Shown here piece by piece: positions 38,462 to 47,524 of a DNA stretch of 64,000 bases (within the stretch, counting starts at the first letter, position 1; each line of letters begins with the position of its first letter). Under the pieces are notes generated by a model. It was not told where the DNA came from. It searched no databases and worked only from the letters and a program-made list of their open reading frames with translations. The position numbers were made by a program, and so were the translations under genes. Origin of the DNA: Lentisphaerota bacterium. Its GTDB lineage: Bacteria; Verrucomicrobiota; Lentisphaeria; Victivallales; Victivallaceae. The stretch spans positions 112,220-176,219 of the forward strand of contig SUWG01000001.1 of assembly GCA_015061625.1 (NCBI GenBank), in the 5' to 3' direction.

Positions 38462-39301
38462 ATGAATACGGAAATCGCGTGGTCATTGAGCCGCAAGTTG
38501 CGGCGGTGTTTCTGCGGCAGAGCGGCACTTCTGCACTACCGGGAAGCCCCATTGGGGCGGATGGCAGATGCTCCGGAATTTCACCGGCGCATTTGGGCGG
38601 CGCACTGCCGGATAAGTGACCGGAAATTTCTCCGGCAGCTGTTGTTGCAGGTCATGCACCGTCAATTTGCTGCCGGAGCGGTAAATACAGCGGCATTATT
38701 GCCGGAGCTGCTGGAAAATTTCCATTCGGCTTTTGACCGGATGCTGCTGGGTCAGGCGGGTTACACCCTGATTTCGCCGGGAGGAAGCGGAGTTGATTTT
38801 GAGGCCAAACGCCGGGAATTATCCGGCAAACTTCAGGCATACAGCAATTTGCTTACGCTTGGTGACTGGGAGCAACTGCTGGCGATCGCTCCGGAAAAGC
38901 GGCGCACTTTGCCGGAAGTTCTGGAATTGAAAATCAACGAGTTGCGCTGTTACGCCTCGCCATTGTGTGCTTTCAGCGACCACGGCAAACTGCATATCGT
39001 GGAGTTGCGCGGCGGTGAATTTGCCGGATTTGAGAGTGAAACGGCCCTGCTTCACCGTTTTTATGCAATGAATTCCTGCGGCCGTGATCCGGATAAAGTG
39101 GAATCGTGGGTACTGGATTATGAAAGCGGCAAGATCCGCCGCTTCGGTGAAGATATTGACATTTCCGGGGGATTGGCAAAAATCACTCTGGAAGCCGGAA
39201 TCTGGAAAGAATTGATGGATAAAGACTTGAGTGACATTATACCGGATGATCCGGCCAAGTGTGCAAATTGTGTTTTCGGTACTGTATGCCGTGATTTATA
39301 A
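38462..39301 (+). CDS. Uncharacterised protein resembling Fe-S PD-(D/E)XK (AddB/Cas4-like) proteins
   Basis: N-terminal CFCGRAALLHY and C-terminal CANCVFGTVC cysteine pattern; KLHIVELRGG at the position of an hhExK motif (Lys replaced). Confidence 0.5.
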   Translation: MNTEIAWSLSRKLRRCFCGRAALLHYREAPLGRMADAPEFHRRIWAAHCRISDRKFLRQLLLQVMHRQFAAGAVNTAALLPELLENFHSAFDRMLLGQAGYTLISPGGSGVDFEAKRRELSGKLQAYSNLLTLGDWEQLLAIAPEKRRTLPEVLELKINELRCYASPLCAFSDHGKLHIVELRGGEFAGFESETALLHRFYAMNSCGRDPDKVESWVLDYESGKIRRFGEDIDISGGLAKITLEAGIWKELMDKDLSDIIPDDPAKCANCVFGTVCRDL

Positions 39302-39380
39302 GCATTATCAACCTGTCCTCGACTGCCGGAAGTTATGAAATAACCACCGGATACAGGACGTAAAAAAAAGGAATGGAAAA

Positions 39381-39911
39381 ATGAAAAAATTTCTGCTCAC
39401 CATTTTTGCCGCCATCTTTGCGGTAACACTTTTCGCCGGTGATGCGCCGCGCGGCTGGACGACTGACATCAATGCCGCTCTGGCCAGAGCCAAACGGGAA
39501 AACAAACGGGTGCTGATCCTCTTTACCGGTTCGGATTGGTGCAGTTGGTGTGTAAGATTGAAAGATGATGTACTCAACAAATCGGCATTCAAAAATCTCG
39601 CCAGAGATAATTTCATTCTGGTTTACTTCGACTTCCCCCGCCGCAATCCGCCCAGTGATGCCCAGATGCGTATCCAAAGACAGTGGCAGCAGCGTTTCGG
39701 TGTCCGGGTATATCCCACAGTGATCATCGTCGATGGTGAAGGAAACAAGGTCGGCGAGATCGGCGGCTACCGTCAGGAAGAACCATTCCTTACCGAATTG
39801 AGAAAATATCTTCCGCAACGCCGCGGCAATCAGGGCAACCGGGGCAACGGCAACCGGGGTAACCGGGGCAATCAGGGTAACCGGGGCAACCGGGGCAGTC
39901 AACGCCGATGA
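39381..39911 (+). CDS. Secreted thioredoxin-fold protein with Gly-Asn-Arg/Gln repeat tail
   Basis: Signal peptide, FTGSDWCSWCVRLKDDVL (CSWC), VYPTVIIVDGEG; C-terminal GNQGNRGNGNRGNRGNQGNRGNRG. Confidence 0.9.
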   Translation: MKKFLLTIFAAIFAVTLFAGDAPRGWTTDINAALARAKRENKRVLILFTGSDWCSWCVRLKDDVLNKSAFKNLARDNFILVYFDFPRRNPPSDAQMRIQRQWQQRFGVRVYPTVIIVDGEGNKVGEIGGYRQEEPFLTELRKYLPQRRGNQGNRGNGNRGNRGNQGNRGNRGSQRR

Positions 39912-41113
39912 AAAAATTTCTGATTTTCGCTCTGCTCTTCTGCGTATCACTGCTTTATGCCGATGCTCCGGCAATGGTCTGTGATGAGGAAACCGGGATC
40001 TGTTATCTGGTGGATGACGTCCCGCTTGTGGAACCTGATGATCCGACCGATGCTCCGGCAACAGATGATGCGACCGCCACCGGCGGCATGAGTGTTATCC
40101 GCCGCCATATCGGTACGGCCGATAAAGCGGAATTTCTCGCTTTTCTGCGGGGTGAAGCAGTTGAAGATCCGGCGGCGACTGCCACTTTCTGGGGAATGTT
40201 GATCATTGCCCTGTTAGGCGGTATCGCCCTGAATCTCACCCCGTGTGTACTGCCGATGCTGCCGGTCAATCTGGCGATCATCGGGGCTTCCGGCGGCGGT
40301 TCGCAGGGATTCCGCCGGGGATTGCTTTACGGTACGGGTATGGCTCTGACTTACGGCATTTTAGGTGTGCTGGCGGCATTCGCCGGAGTCAGTTTCGGCA
40401 CTTTGAACAGTTCCCCGCTATTCAACTTTGCCATTGCCGCGATTTTCGTGATTTTAAGTCTGGCGATGGCGGGAGTATTCAACCTCGATCTGAATGCCCG
40501 TTTCCGTTTGAATGTGGCGCAGTTGAATCTTTCCCGTGATGCCGCCGCCTTGCTTATGGGCGCAGTTTCCGCCCTGCTGGCAGGTGCGTGTGTCGCTCCG
40601 GTGGTCATCAGCGTATTGATCTTTGCCGCCAACGGCAGCTGGTACGGCTGTCTGGTGCCATTTGCTCTGGGTATCGGCATGGCTCTGCCGTGGCCGCTGG
40701 CCGGGGCGGGATTGTCAGTATTGCCCAAACCGGGAAAATTCATGGTGGTTTTCAAATACATTTTTGCGGTGATCATCTTTGCCGCCGCCGGATATTATAC
40801 TTATCTGGGCATCAAACTGCTGCCCAATGACGAAACCGCTCAAACGCAGGATGGTTTTGCCGCTCTGGAAGCCGCCCGGCAGGAATCTGCCCTTACCGGC
40901 AAACCGGTACTGGTGAAATTCACCGCTTCGTGGTGCAAAAACTGTCACGCCATGGATCGGGGGGTTTTAAGCGATCCGGAAGTAAAAGAATACATCGATG
41001 AAAATTTCATCTATGTCACATTTCCGGCGGAAAATCCGGATGAACCGGCAATCGCGGCTTTGCTCGCCGAATATGAAATTCCGGGATTCCCCGCCTTTGT
41101 CATTCTGCAATAA
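39908..41113 (+). CDS. DsbD-like thiol:disulfide interchange protein
   Basis: LNLTPCVLPMLPVNLAIIG, TM region with GACVAPVV, C-terminal thioredoxin KFTASWCKNCHAMD. Confidence 0.92.
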   Translation: MKKFLIFALLFCVSLLYADAPAMVCDEETGICYLVDDVPLVEPDDPTDAPATDDATATGGMSVIRRHIGTADKAEFLAFLRGEAVEDPAATATFWGMLIIALLGGIALNLTPCVLPMLPVNLAIIGASGGGSQGFRRGLLYGTGMALTYGILGVLAAFAGVSFGTLNSSPLFNFAIAAIFVILSLAMAGVFNLDLNARFRLNVAQLNLSRDAAALLMGAVSALLAGACVAPVVISVLIFAANGSWYGCLVPFALGIGMALPWPLAGAGLSVLPKPGKFMVVFKYIFAVIIFAAAGYYTYLGIKLLPNDETAQTQDGFAALEAARQESALTGKPVLVKFTASWCKNCHAMDRGVLSDPEVKEYIDENFIYVTFPAENPDEPAIAALLAEYEIPGFPAFVILQ

Positions 41114-41123
41114 GCTGGTCCGG

Positions 41124-41876
41124 TCAATTTTCCGGCGGCACGACCAGCAGATGGTCGATCTCCACTCTGGTCAGTGAATGAGCGATATTTTCCCGCAGAT
41201 GCGGGATTTTTACCGCCAACTCATCCACCAGTCGGGCAAAGGCGGCCCGATCCCCGTTTTTCACCGTATTTTCATAGCGGCAACGGCCGGTTTTTACCGG
41301 AAATGTGAATTCTTTTGCACACTGCCGGATCAACTCTTCCGGCACGAGTGCCAGCGGCCGGATGACCGTGGGATGCGCCGGATCCTGCGGCACAACTTTC
41401 GGCGCCATCGAGGTTATTCCCTGCCCCCGGCACAAACTCATCAGAAAACTGTTTATCACATCATCCAGATGTTGTCCCAGAGCCAGTTTGCTGCACTGCA
41501 ATTCATTGGCCAGACCGTAAAGTTTGCCCCGGCGCAGACGGGAACACAGCACACACGGGGCATTTTCCATATTTTTTTCCCGGATGATTTCCGGAATATT
41601 CAATTTGACGGTATGATGTTTCACCGTCAGACTTTCACAGTAAGCGGCAATTTCCGCCACTCCGAAATCCGCAAAACCGGGATCAAAAGTGGCGGCTTCC
41701 ACCGTGAAATCCACCGGGGCGTGCATTTGCAGATGCTTGAGCAGATGCAGAAGCACAAAACTGTCTTTCCCGCCGGATAATCCGGTCAATATCCGGTCGC
41801 CGTTGCGTATCAGCCGGTAGTTGACACAGGTTTCCCCCGCAATGCGGCATAATTTTTTGAATGCTGACTTTTCCAT
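41124..41876 (-). CDS. TtcA-family PP-loop ATPase (tRNA 2-thiocytidine biosynthesis-like)
   Basis: GLSGGKDSFVLLHLL, PCVLCSRLRRGKLY, LALGQHLDD. Confidence 0.88.
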   Translation of the reverse strand: MEKSAFKKLCRIAGETCVNYRLIRNGDRILTGLSGGKDSFVLLHLLKHLQMHAPVDFTVEAATFDPGFADFGVAEIAAYCESLTVKHHTVKLNIPEIIREKNMENAPCVLCSRLRRGKLYGLANELQCSKLALGQHLDDVINSFLMSLCRGQGITSMAPKVVPQDPAHPTVIRPLALVPEELIRQCAKEFTFPVKTGRCRYENTVKNGDRAAFARLVDELAVKIPHLRENIAHSLTRVEIDHLLVVPPEN

Positions 41877-41992
41877 AATAAACAAAATATACTCCACTTG
41901 TAAAAAAATACAATTATTTTACTTGAAAAATTACCGATTTAATGATACTGTATCACCACGATAAATATAATAAATTTCAGAGGATAAAAAAG

Positions 41993-43270
41993 ATGAGTTC
42001 ATTGATCGTAAAAGGCGGCACCATCAGAGGTGGTGAAGTAAATATTTCCGGTAATAAAAACGCCGTTCTGCCGATGATCGCCGCCTTGCTGTTGAGTGAC
42101 GGCGAATCGGTGCTGGAAAATGTGCCGGATATCCTCGACGTACACACCATGCTGGATATCGCAGAATATCTCGGTGCAGAATACACCTTTGAGAAAAATA
42201 CTCTGCGTTTAAGATGCAAAGATGTGAAAACCCACATCATTTCCAGAGAATTGTGTTCCCGCAACCGCACCAGTATCCTTTTTGCCGCCCCGCTGATCGC
42301 CCGTTGCGGCAAGGCGGAATTATATCCCCCCGGCGGCGATGTCATCGGCCGCCGCCGTCTGGATGGTCACTTCTACGGACTGATCAAACTCGGCGCAGAA
42401 ATGGCCCCCCAGTGGGATACTTACAGTTTCAATGCCCCCAAAGGTCTTACCGGCAGGGAACTTTTCCTCGATGAAGCCAGTGTCACCGCCACCGAGCAGA
42501 TCATGATCGCCGCCGTCACCGCCAGAGGCACGACCACTTTATACAATTCCGCCTGTGAACCGCACGTCAGCGATCTGGCCGCCATGCTCAATGCCATGGG
42601 CGCAAAAATTTCCGGAGCGGGCAGCAACACCATCACCATCGAGGGCGTGGAAACACTTCACGGCTGTCACCACACGGTGATCGCCGACCATATCGAAGCG
42701 GGCAGTTTCCTCGCTCTGGCCGCCGCCACCAATACGCCGGTGACACTTCACGGCACCACCCCCCGCCACTACTGGATGCTCCGGCGTGTTTTTGAAAGAC
42801 TGGGCTGGCGGATGACTTTGAATAAGGATCATATCATCATGCCGGGCGGTCAGGAGCCTTGCGTGGAACGGGATTTCGGCGGCTACATTCCGCAGATATC
42901 CGACGGCCCGTGGCCGCAGTACCCCTCGGATATGATGAGTTGCACGATCGTGGCGGCGACCCAGAGTACCGGCACGGTGATGTTCTTTGAGAAGATGTTT
43001 GAAAGCCGTATTTACTTCGTTGACCGCCTGATCAGCATGGGGGCCAACGCCATTGTCTGCGACCCGCACCGGGTGGTGATCACCGGCAGAACGCAACTGC
43101 ACGGGGTGTCGCTTTCCAGTCCGGATATCCGGGCGGGAATGGCGATGGTCATTGCCGCATTCTGCGCCGATGGTGAAAGCCGCATCGACCGGGCCGATGT
43201 GATCTACCGCGGGTATGAACATCTGGTGGATAAGTTGCGTGCTATCGGCGCGACGGTGGAGGAAGCATGA
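41993..43270 (+). CDS. murA: UDP-N-acetylglucosamine 1-carboxyvinyltransferase
   Basis: SGNKNAVLPMIAALLLSDG, PGGDVIGRRRLDGHF; start at MSSLIVKGG with AGAGGA upstream. Confidence 0.94.
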   Translation: MSSLIVKGGTIRGGEVNISGNKNAVLPMIAALLLSDGESVLENVPDILDVHTMLDIAEYLGAEYTFEKNTLRLRCKDVKTHIISRELCSRNRTSILFAAPLIARCGKAELYPPGGDVIGRRRLDGHFYGLIKLGAEMAPQWDTYSFNAPKGLTGRELFLDEASVTATEQIMIAAVTARGTTTLYNSACEPHVSDLAAMLNAMGAKISGAGSNTITIEGVETLHGCHHTVIADHIEAGSFLALAAATNTPVTLHGTTPRHYWMLRRVFERLGWRMTLNKDHIIMPGGQEPCVERDFGGYIPQISDGPWPQYPSDMMSCTIVAATQSTGTVMFFEKMFESRIYFVDRLISMGANAIVCDPHRVVITGRTQLHGVSLSSPDIRAGMAMVIAAFCADGESRIDRADVIYRGYEHLVDKLRAIGATVEEA

Positions 43271-44871
43271 AAAAAAATCGTAAGGATATTCCGGAAAAAT
43301 CATCCATTCTGCCTTTGAGGATCAAATGGTTATGCCCTTTGATCTCCTTTGCCGGGGGATGCTGTTATGCGGCGGCCCTGCCGCCATTGAATTGGAGTTT
43401 TGCCGTTTGCCTCTCTCTGGTGCCGCTATTTTATTTCGCCTTGCATTTGAAGTGGTACTGGCGGATGCTCTGCGGCTGGCTCTGGGGATGGGGATGGTCG
43501 ATTTTCGCCTACTGGTTCCTCCGGGAGATCCATCCGGCAGTACCGTGGATGCTCGCTCCGGTGATTTCGCTCTGGCCGGCACTTTTCATGCTGGCAGCCG
43601 GAGCATGGGGGCAGGTGGCGATCACAACCAAAAATCCGGTCGGCAAATCCGGATGTATGGATGAAAAGCCGTGGCGGATAATGGTTTATGCCGCCGGATG
43701 TGCGGCTCTTTTCACCATTTTTGAGTGGACAAGATACTATCTTTTCGTCTGGAACGACTTGAGTGTGACCGTATGGCGTTATCCGTTTCTTATGCAGATC
43801 GCCCGGATATCCGGCCGTTACGGGGTAAGTTTCATGATCACCATGACCAATGCGGCACTATTCAGTGCCATCTTTTTCCGGCGGCGTATTCTTGCTCCGG
43901 CGGTGCTGATGATCTACCCGTTACTGTGCGTGATCTACGGCGTTTACCGGGTCAATAACCCGGTGGAATTCAAAGAAAAAGTGGTGTGGAAGTGCGCTCT
44001 TATCCAGGGCAATCTGCCGCAACAGCGGCTTGCTTCCAGCCGGGCGGTATTGGATTCGATCCGCCACTACTGCCGTTTGTCGCAGGATGCCTGTGCCGGG
44101 CAGGAGGTCGATACGGTCATCTGGCCGGAGTGTGCCATACCGGTAGCCATGCGCCGCCGGGGATTTTCGGGGGAATATTACCGGCAGATGGTATTCCATC
44201 TGAACCGGCAAATGATCATCGGTTCGCTGGATTTTGCGCAGGATGGTTCCATGACCAACAGTGCATTGCTGATTTCACCGGAGGGCAGATTCACCGGCAA
44301 ATATGATAAATATCACCGGGTACCTTACGGGGAATATGTGCCGCTGCGCAACTGGTTGCCGGAATCGTGGGTCAAAGCCTTTGACATGGGGCGCGACCTG
44401 ACGGCGGGTATCGCGATCGAACCGTTGCCGGTCAGCGATGATATCCGGGCGGGTACGGCGGTCTGTTACGAGGGGGTATTCTCCTATTTGAGTGCGGCCT
44501 TTGCCCGCAATAAAGCCAATGTGCTGGCGGCAGTTTCCAACGATGTGTGGTATCCGGCCAGCAGTGAACCGGAACAGCATCTGGCCAATGCCGTCATGCG
44601 TTGCGTGGAAACCGGTCTACCCATGGTGCGCTGCGGCAACAACGGCGGCTCCGGAGTGGTAAATATTTTCGGTGAATTCACCCAGTATATCGGCACGCCT
44701 GCCGACCACCCGGAGTTGCTCCGGGAAACTGCCGCCGGGGTGGTGACCGTGGAATTTGAGAAAAATCCGGAATTGACCTGGGCCGTCCGGTTTGAAAACC
44801 TGCTGGTCTATCTGCTGGCCGCCGGGGTGGTGATCGGCTTTGCCGCCTTGAAATTGAACAAAAAACGTTGA
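43267..44871 (+). CDS. lnt: Apolipoprotein N-acyltransferase
   Basis: N-terminal TM helices and nitrilase domain: VIWPECAIP, YDKYHRVPYGEYVPL, AVCYEGVF, AVSNDVWY. Confidence 0.92.
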   Translation: MKKNRKDIPEKSSILPLRIKWLCPLISFAGGCCYAAALPPLNWSFAVCLSLVPLFYFALHLKWYWRMLCGWLWGWGWSIFAYWFLREIHPAVPWMLAPVISLWPALFMLAAGAWGQVAITTKNPVGKSGCMDEKPWRIMVYAAGCAALFTIFEWTRYYLFVWNDLSVTVWRYPFLMQIARISGRYGVSFMITMTNAALFSAIFFRRRILAPAVLMIYPLLCVIYGVYRVNNPVEFKEKVVWKCALIQGNLPQQRLASSRAVLDSIRHYCRLSQDACAGQEVDTVIWPECAIPVAMRRRGFSGEYYRQMVFHLNRQMIIGSLDFAQDGSMTNSALLISPEGRFTGKYDKYHRVPYGEYVPLRNWLPESWVKAFDMGRDLTAGIAIEPLPVSDDIRAGTAVCYEGVFSYLSAAFARNKANVLAAVSNDVWYPASSEPEQHLANAVMRCVETGLPMVRCGNNGGSGVVNIFGEFTQYIGTPADHPELLRETAAGVVTVEFEKNPELTWAVRFENLLVYLLAAGVVIGFAALKLNKKR

Positions 44872-44906
44872 ATCAAATTCAAATATCGTGAAAGGAATTT
44901 TATATT

Positions 44907-46862
44907 ATGCCAACACTTGACACAGCTGTTTACGGTGCGTTATTACAGGAATTCAATGTCGCCAGAGTCCGTCAGGTCAACCGCGAGCGTTCAGCAAGGA
45001 TCGCCGCCCTGCAGAGCAAAGCCGATGCCGAAGCCTACGTCGCTCAAGTGCGGGAAAAAATCGCCGCGATCTTCGACCTGCCGGAGCGTCCGGCGGATCT
45101 CAATACTCAAGTTACCGGAATTATCGAAACAAGTGATTGCAAAATCGAAAAAATCATTTTTGACAGCCGCAAAGATTTTCCGGTAACGGCCCATCTTTTT
45201 GTGCCGCGCAATTTGACCGGCCCCGCCCCGGCGGTGCTTTTTCTCTGCGGCCACTCACATAACGGCAAACTTTGGCCCGCTTATCACACCGGGGCGCGCA
45301 CCCTGGCGAAAAAAGGTTTCGTAACTTTGCTGGTCGATCCGGTAAGTCAGGGCGAAAGATACCAATTCACCAAAGCCCCCAGAGCTTTCCGGGTCAATGG
45401 CTTGTGTACCTGGGAACACAATATGATGGGCAAACAGTTGTGGCTGACCGGTGATTTTTTCGGTTCATGGCGGGTCAATGATGCACTGTGCGGCTTGGAT
45501 TATCTGCTTTCCCGGCCGGAAGTAGATCGTTCCCAAGTCGGCGTTACCGGCACATCCGGCGGCGGCACTTTAAGCACCTTTGCGCAGGCACTTGATCCCC
45601 GGTTCACCATGGCGGCCCCCAGCTGCTATGTGACCAGTTGGCAGCGGAATATCGAGAATGAATTGCCCGCCGATGCCGAACAGATCCCGCCGGGGATCCT
45701 GGCCGCCGGATGCGAAATGGGCGACTTCATTCTTGCGTATGCCCCCCGGCCGGTACTGCTTTTAGGTCAGAAAAACGACTTCTTCGATCCCCGCGGATTG
45801 CAGGAAACATTTGAAGAATGCCGCAAAGTTTATGCCCTTTTGGGTGCGGAAAACAATCTGCAATGTTTCATCGGCCCGGACAGTCACGGATATTCCGCAC
45901 TGCACCGGCAGGAAATGTACCGATTTTTCGGCGGATTATCCGGGATCGACCCGGCCGGCGAAGAGGCGGCATATCCGAATCCCGAAGCCGGGGAACTGCT
46001 CTGCACGCCCACCGGGCAGGTGGCCGATCTGCCGGATAAAAAGAGTGTGCATGACCTGCTCACAGATAAACTGGATGATCTGGCGGCCCAACGGCAGAAA
46101 ATGGATCTGAACCAACTCAAAGAATTGCTCTCCACACATTACGGATTCAATACCGGAGTTCCGGTTCCCTACTGCCGTTCGCTGCGTCCGGAATATTTGC
46201 GGACGTTTGAACCGAAATGTATTTACGGTTCCCGCTTCGCTCTGGAAAACACCCCCGGTTTGATCACGCCGGTGCTTTTGCGCACCCCGGAAATCAAAGA
46301 GTTTTTCCACTTCCCCGAAATGGAATCTCTCACGCTCTATATCCCGCACCTTTCCGCAGCGGAAGAGATCAGCGATTTCGCCTTTGACGGCCCGGTACTC
46401 GGCGTGGATATGCAAGGTATCGGTGCGGCTCTTTCCCGCAACTGCGACTTGCAGGATCCGGAAGAACTTTTCTTCAATCCTTACGGTTGTGATTACCACT
46501 TCAACAGTTGCGAGATCATGTTCGGTTCATCCATGCTCAACCGCCGGGTCGGTGAGATCCTGGGGGCGATCGCTTATGCCCAAAGCCGGGGCGTGAAAAA
46601 ATTCAGCATCCACGGTCACGGTCTGGGTGCGATCCCGGCGGTGATGGCCGCCATTTTATGCGATGATATAACGGCAGTCAAGTTGACCGATGCCCCGGAA
46701 TCATTTGACAGCATGGTAAGAGAATATGTCACCATGTGGCCGCAGGCAGTTATGTTGAGAGGCATTCTCAAATATACCGATCTGCCGGATATCTATGAAG
46801 CATTGAAAGCGGAAAAATCATTGGTCATCAGCAATTTTGTCAATAACTTCTTTGAAAAGTGA
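44907..46862 (+). CDS. Acetyl esterase-like alpha/beta hydrolase with degenerate second hydrolase-like domain
   Basis: First domain VGVTGTSGGGTLS, VLLLGQKNDFFDP, PDSHGYS; C-terminal FSIHGHGLGAIPAVMAA lacks the Ser nucleophile. Confidence 0.78.
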   Translation: MPTLDTAVYGALLQEFNVARVRQVNRERSARIAALQSKADAEAYVAQVREKIAAIFDLPERPADLNTQVTGIIETSDCKIEKIIFDSRKDFPVTAHLFVPRNLTGPAPAVLFLCGHSHNGKLWPAYHTGARTLAKKGFVTLLVDPVSQGERYQFTKAPRAFRVNGLCTWEHNMMGKQLWLTGDFFGSWRVNDALCGLDYLLSRPEVDRSQVGVTGTSGGGTLSTFAQALDPRFTMAAPSCYVTSWQRNIENELPADAEQIPPGILAAGCEMGDFILAYAPRPVLLLGQKNDFFDPRGLQETFEECRKVYALLGAENNLQCFIGPDSHGYSALHRQEMYRFFGGLSGIDPAGEEAAYPNPEAGELLCTPTGQVADLPDKKSVHDLLTDKLDDLAAQRQKMDLNQLKELLSTHYGFNTGVPVPYCRSLRPEYLRTFEPKCIYGSRFALENTPGLITPVLLRTPEIKEFFHFPEMESLTLYIPHLSAAEEISDFAFDGPVLGVDMQGIGAALSRNCDLQDPEELFFNPYGCDYHFNSCEIMFGSSMLNRRVGEILGAIAYAQSRGVKKFSIHGHGLGAIPAVMAAILCDDITAVKLTDAPESFDSMVREYVTMWPQAVMLRGILKYTDLPDIYEALKAEKSLVISNFVNNFFEK

Positions 46863-46950
46863 ATATACCGCTGACATCCGCGGTCACGCCGCCGATCCCC
46901 ACCGGATCGCGGATCAGGGACGCAGTAAGTTTATCAATAATGGATAAATT

Positions 46951-47397
46951 ATGATCAAAATTCTTTTTGTGTGTCACGGCAATATCTGCCGCAGTCCGAT
47001 GGCAGAATTCATGATGAAAAAAATGGTGGCCGATGCCGGGATCGCCGACCGGTTTGAGATCGCTTCGGCCGCAGTCAGCAGTGAGGAACTGGGCAATCCG
47101 GTCTATCCTCCGGCGAAAAGTATCCTCAATGCCCACGGCATCGACTGCCGGGGAAAATTTGCCCGCCAGATGACGGTAAAAGATTATGAATATTACGATA
47201 TGCTTATTTGCATGGATAACTCCAATATGCGCAATATGCAGCGGATCTGCGGCGGTGATCCGGAAAACAAGATGCACCGTCTGCTGGACTTCACCGACCG
47301 CCCCGGCGAGGTTGCCGACCCGTGGTATTCCGGAGATTTCCGGCAGACCTGGGATGATATCGAAGCCGGTTTGCAAGCCCTGCTGGCCCGGCAGTAA
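46951..47397 (+). CDS. Low-molecular-weight protein tyrosine phosphatase
   Basis: ILFVCHGNICRSPMAEFM (CxNxCRS), DPWYSGDF. Confidence 0.95.
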   Translation: MIKILFVCHGNICRSPMAEFMMKKMVADAGIADRFEIASAAVSSEELGNPVYPPAKSILNAHGIDCRGKFARQMTVKDYEYYDMLICMDNSNMRNMQRICGGDPENKMHRLLDFTDRPGEVADPWYSGDFRQTWDDIEAGLQALLARQ

Positions 47398-47430
47398 CCC
47401 AACTGACAAACGGATGATAACGTCTCATCC

Positions 47431-47500
47431 GTTATCATCCGTTATCATCCGTTATCATCCGTTATCATCCGTTATCATCCGTTATCATCCGTTATCATCC
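47431..47500. repeat. Seven perfect copies of the 10-mer GTTATCATCC
   Basis: Direct reading; inverted copy AAACGGATGATAACG immediately upstream (from about 47408). Confidence 0.97.
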
Positions 47501-47524
47501 GTTTGGCCGTTTTTCCGGGGGGGG

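Noticed and set aside
38462-39301. Treating the Fe-S orphan as Cas4 of a CRISPR system
   Set aside because: Catalytic Lys appears lost and no cas1/cas2, repeats or other cas genes are present; only the cysteine bracket is suggestive.
39333-40061. Minus-strand 242-aa ORF with APVAPVTLIAPV repeats
   Set aside because: Antisense reading of the Gly-Asn-Arg tail of the thioredoxin gene; repeats derive from the sense-strand repeat.
43267-44871. Generic nitrilase/carbon-nitrogen hydrolase
   Set aside because: N-terminal multi-TM region plus nitrilase domain is the Lnt architecture.
47431-47500. 10-bp direct repeats considered as a CRISPR array
   Set aside because: Units are contiguous with no spacers, far too short, and no cas genes nearby.
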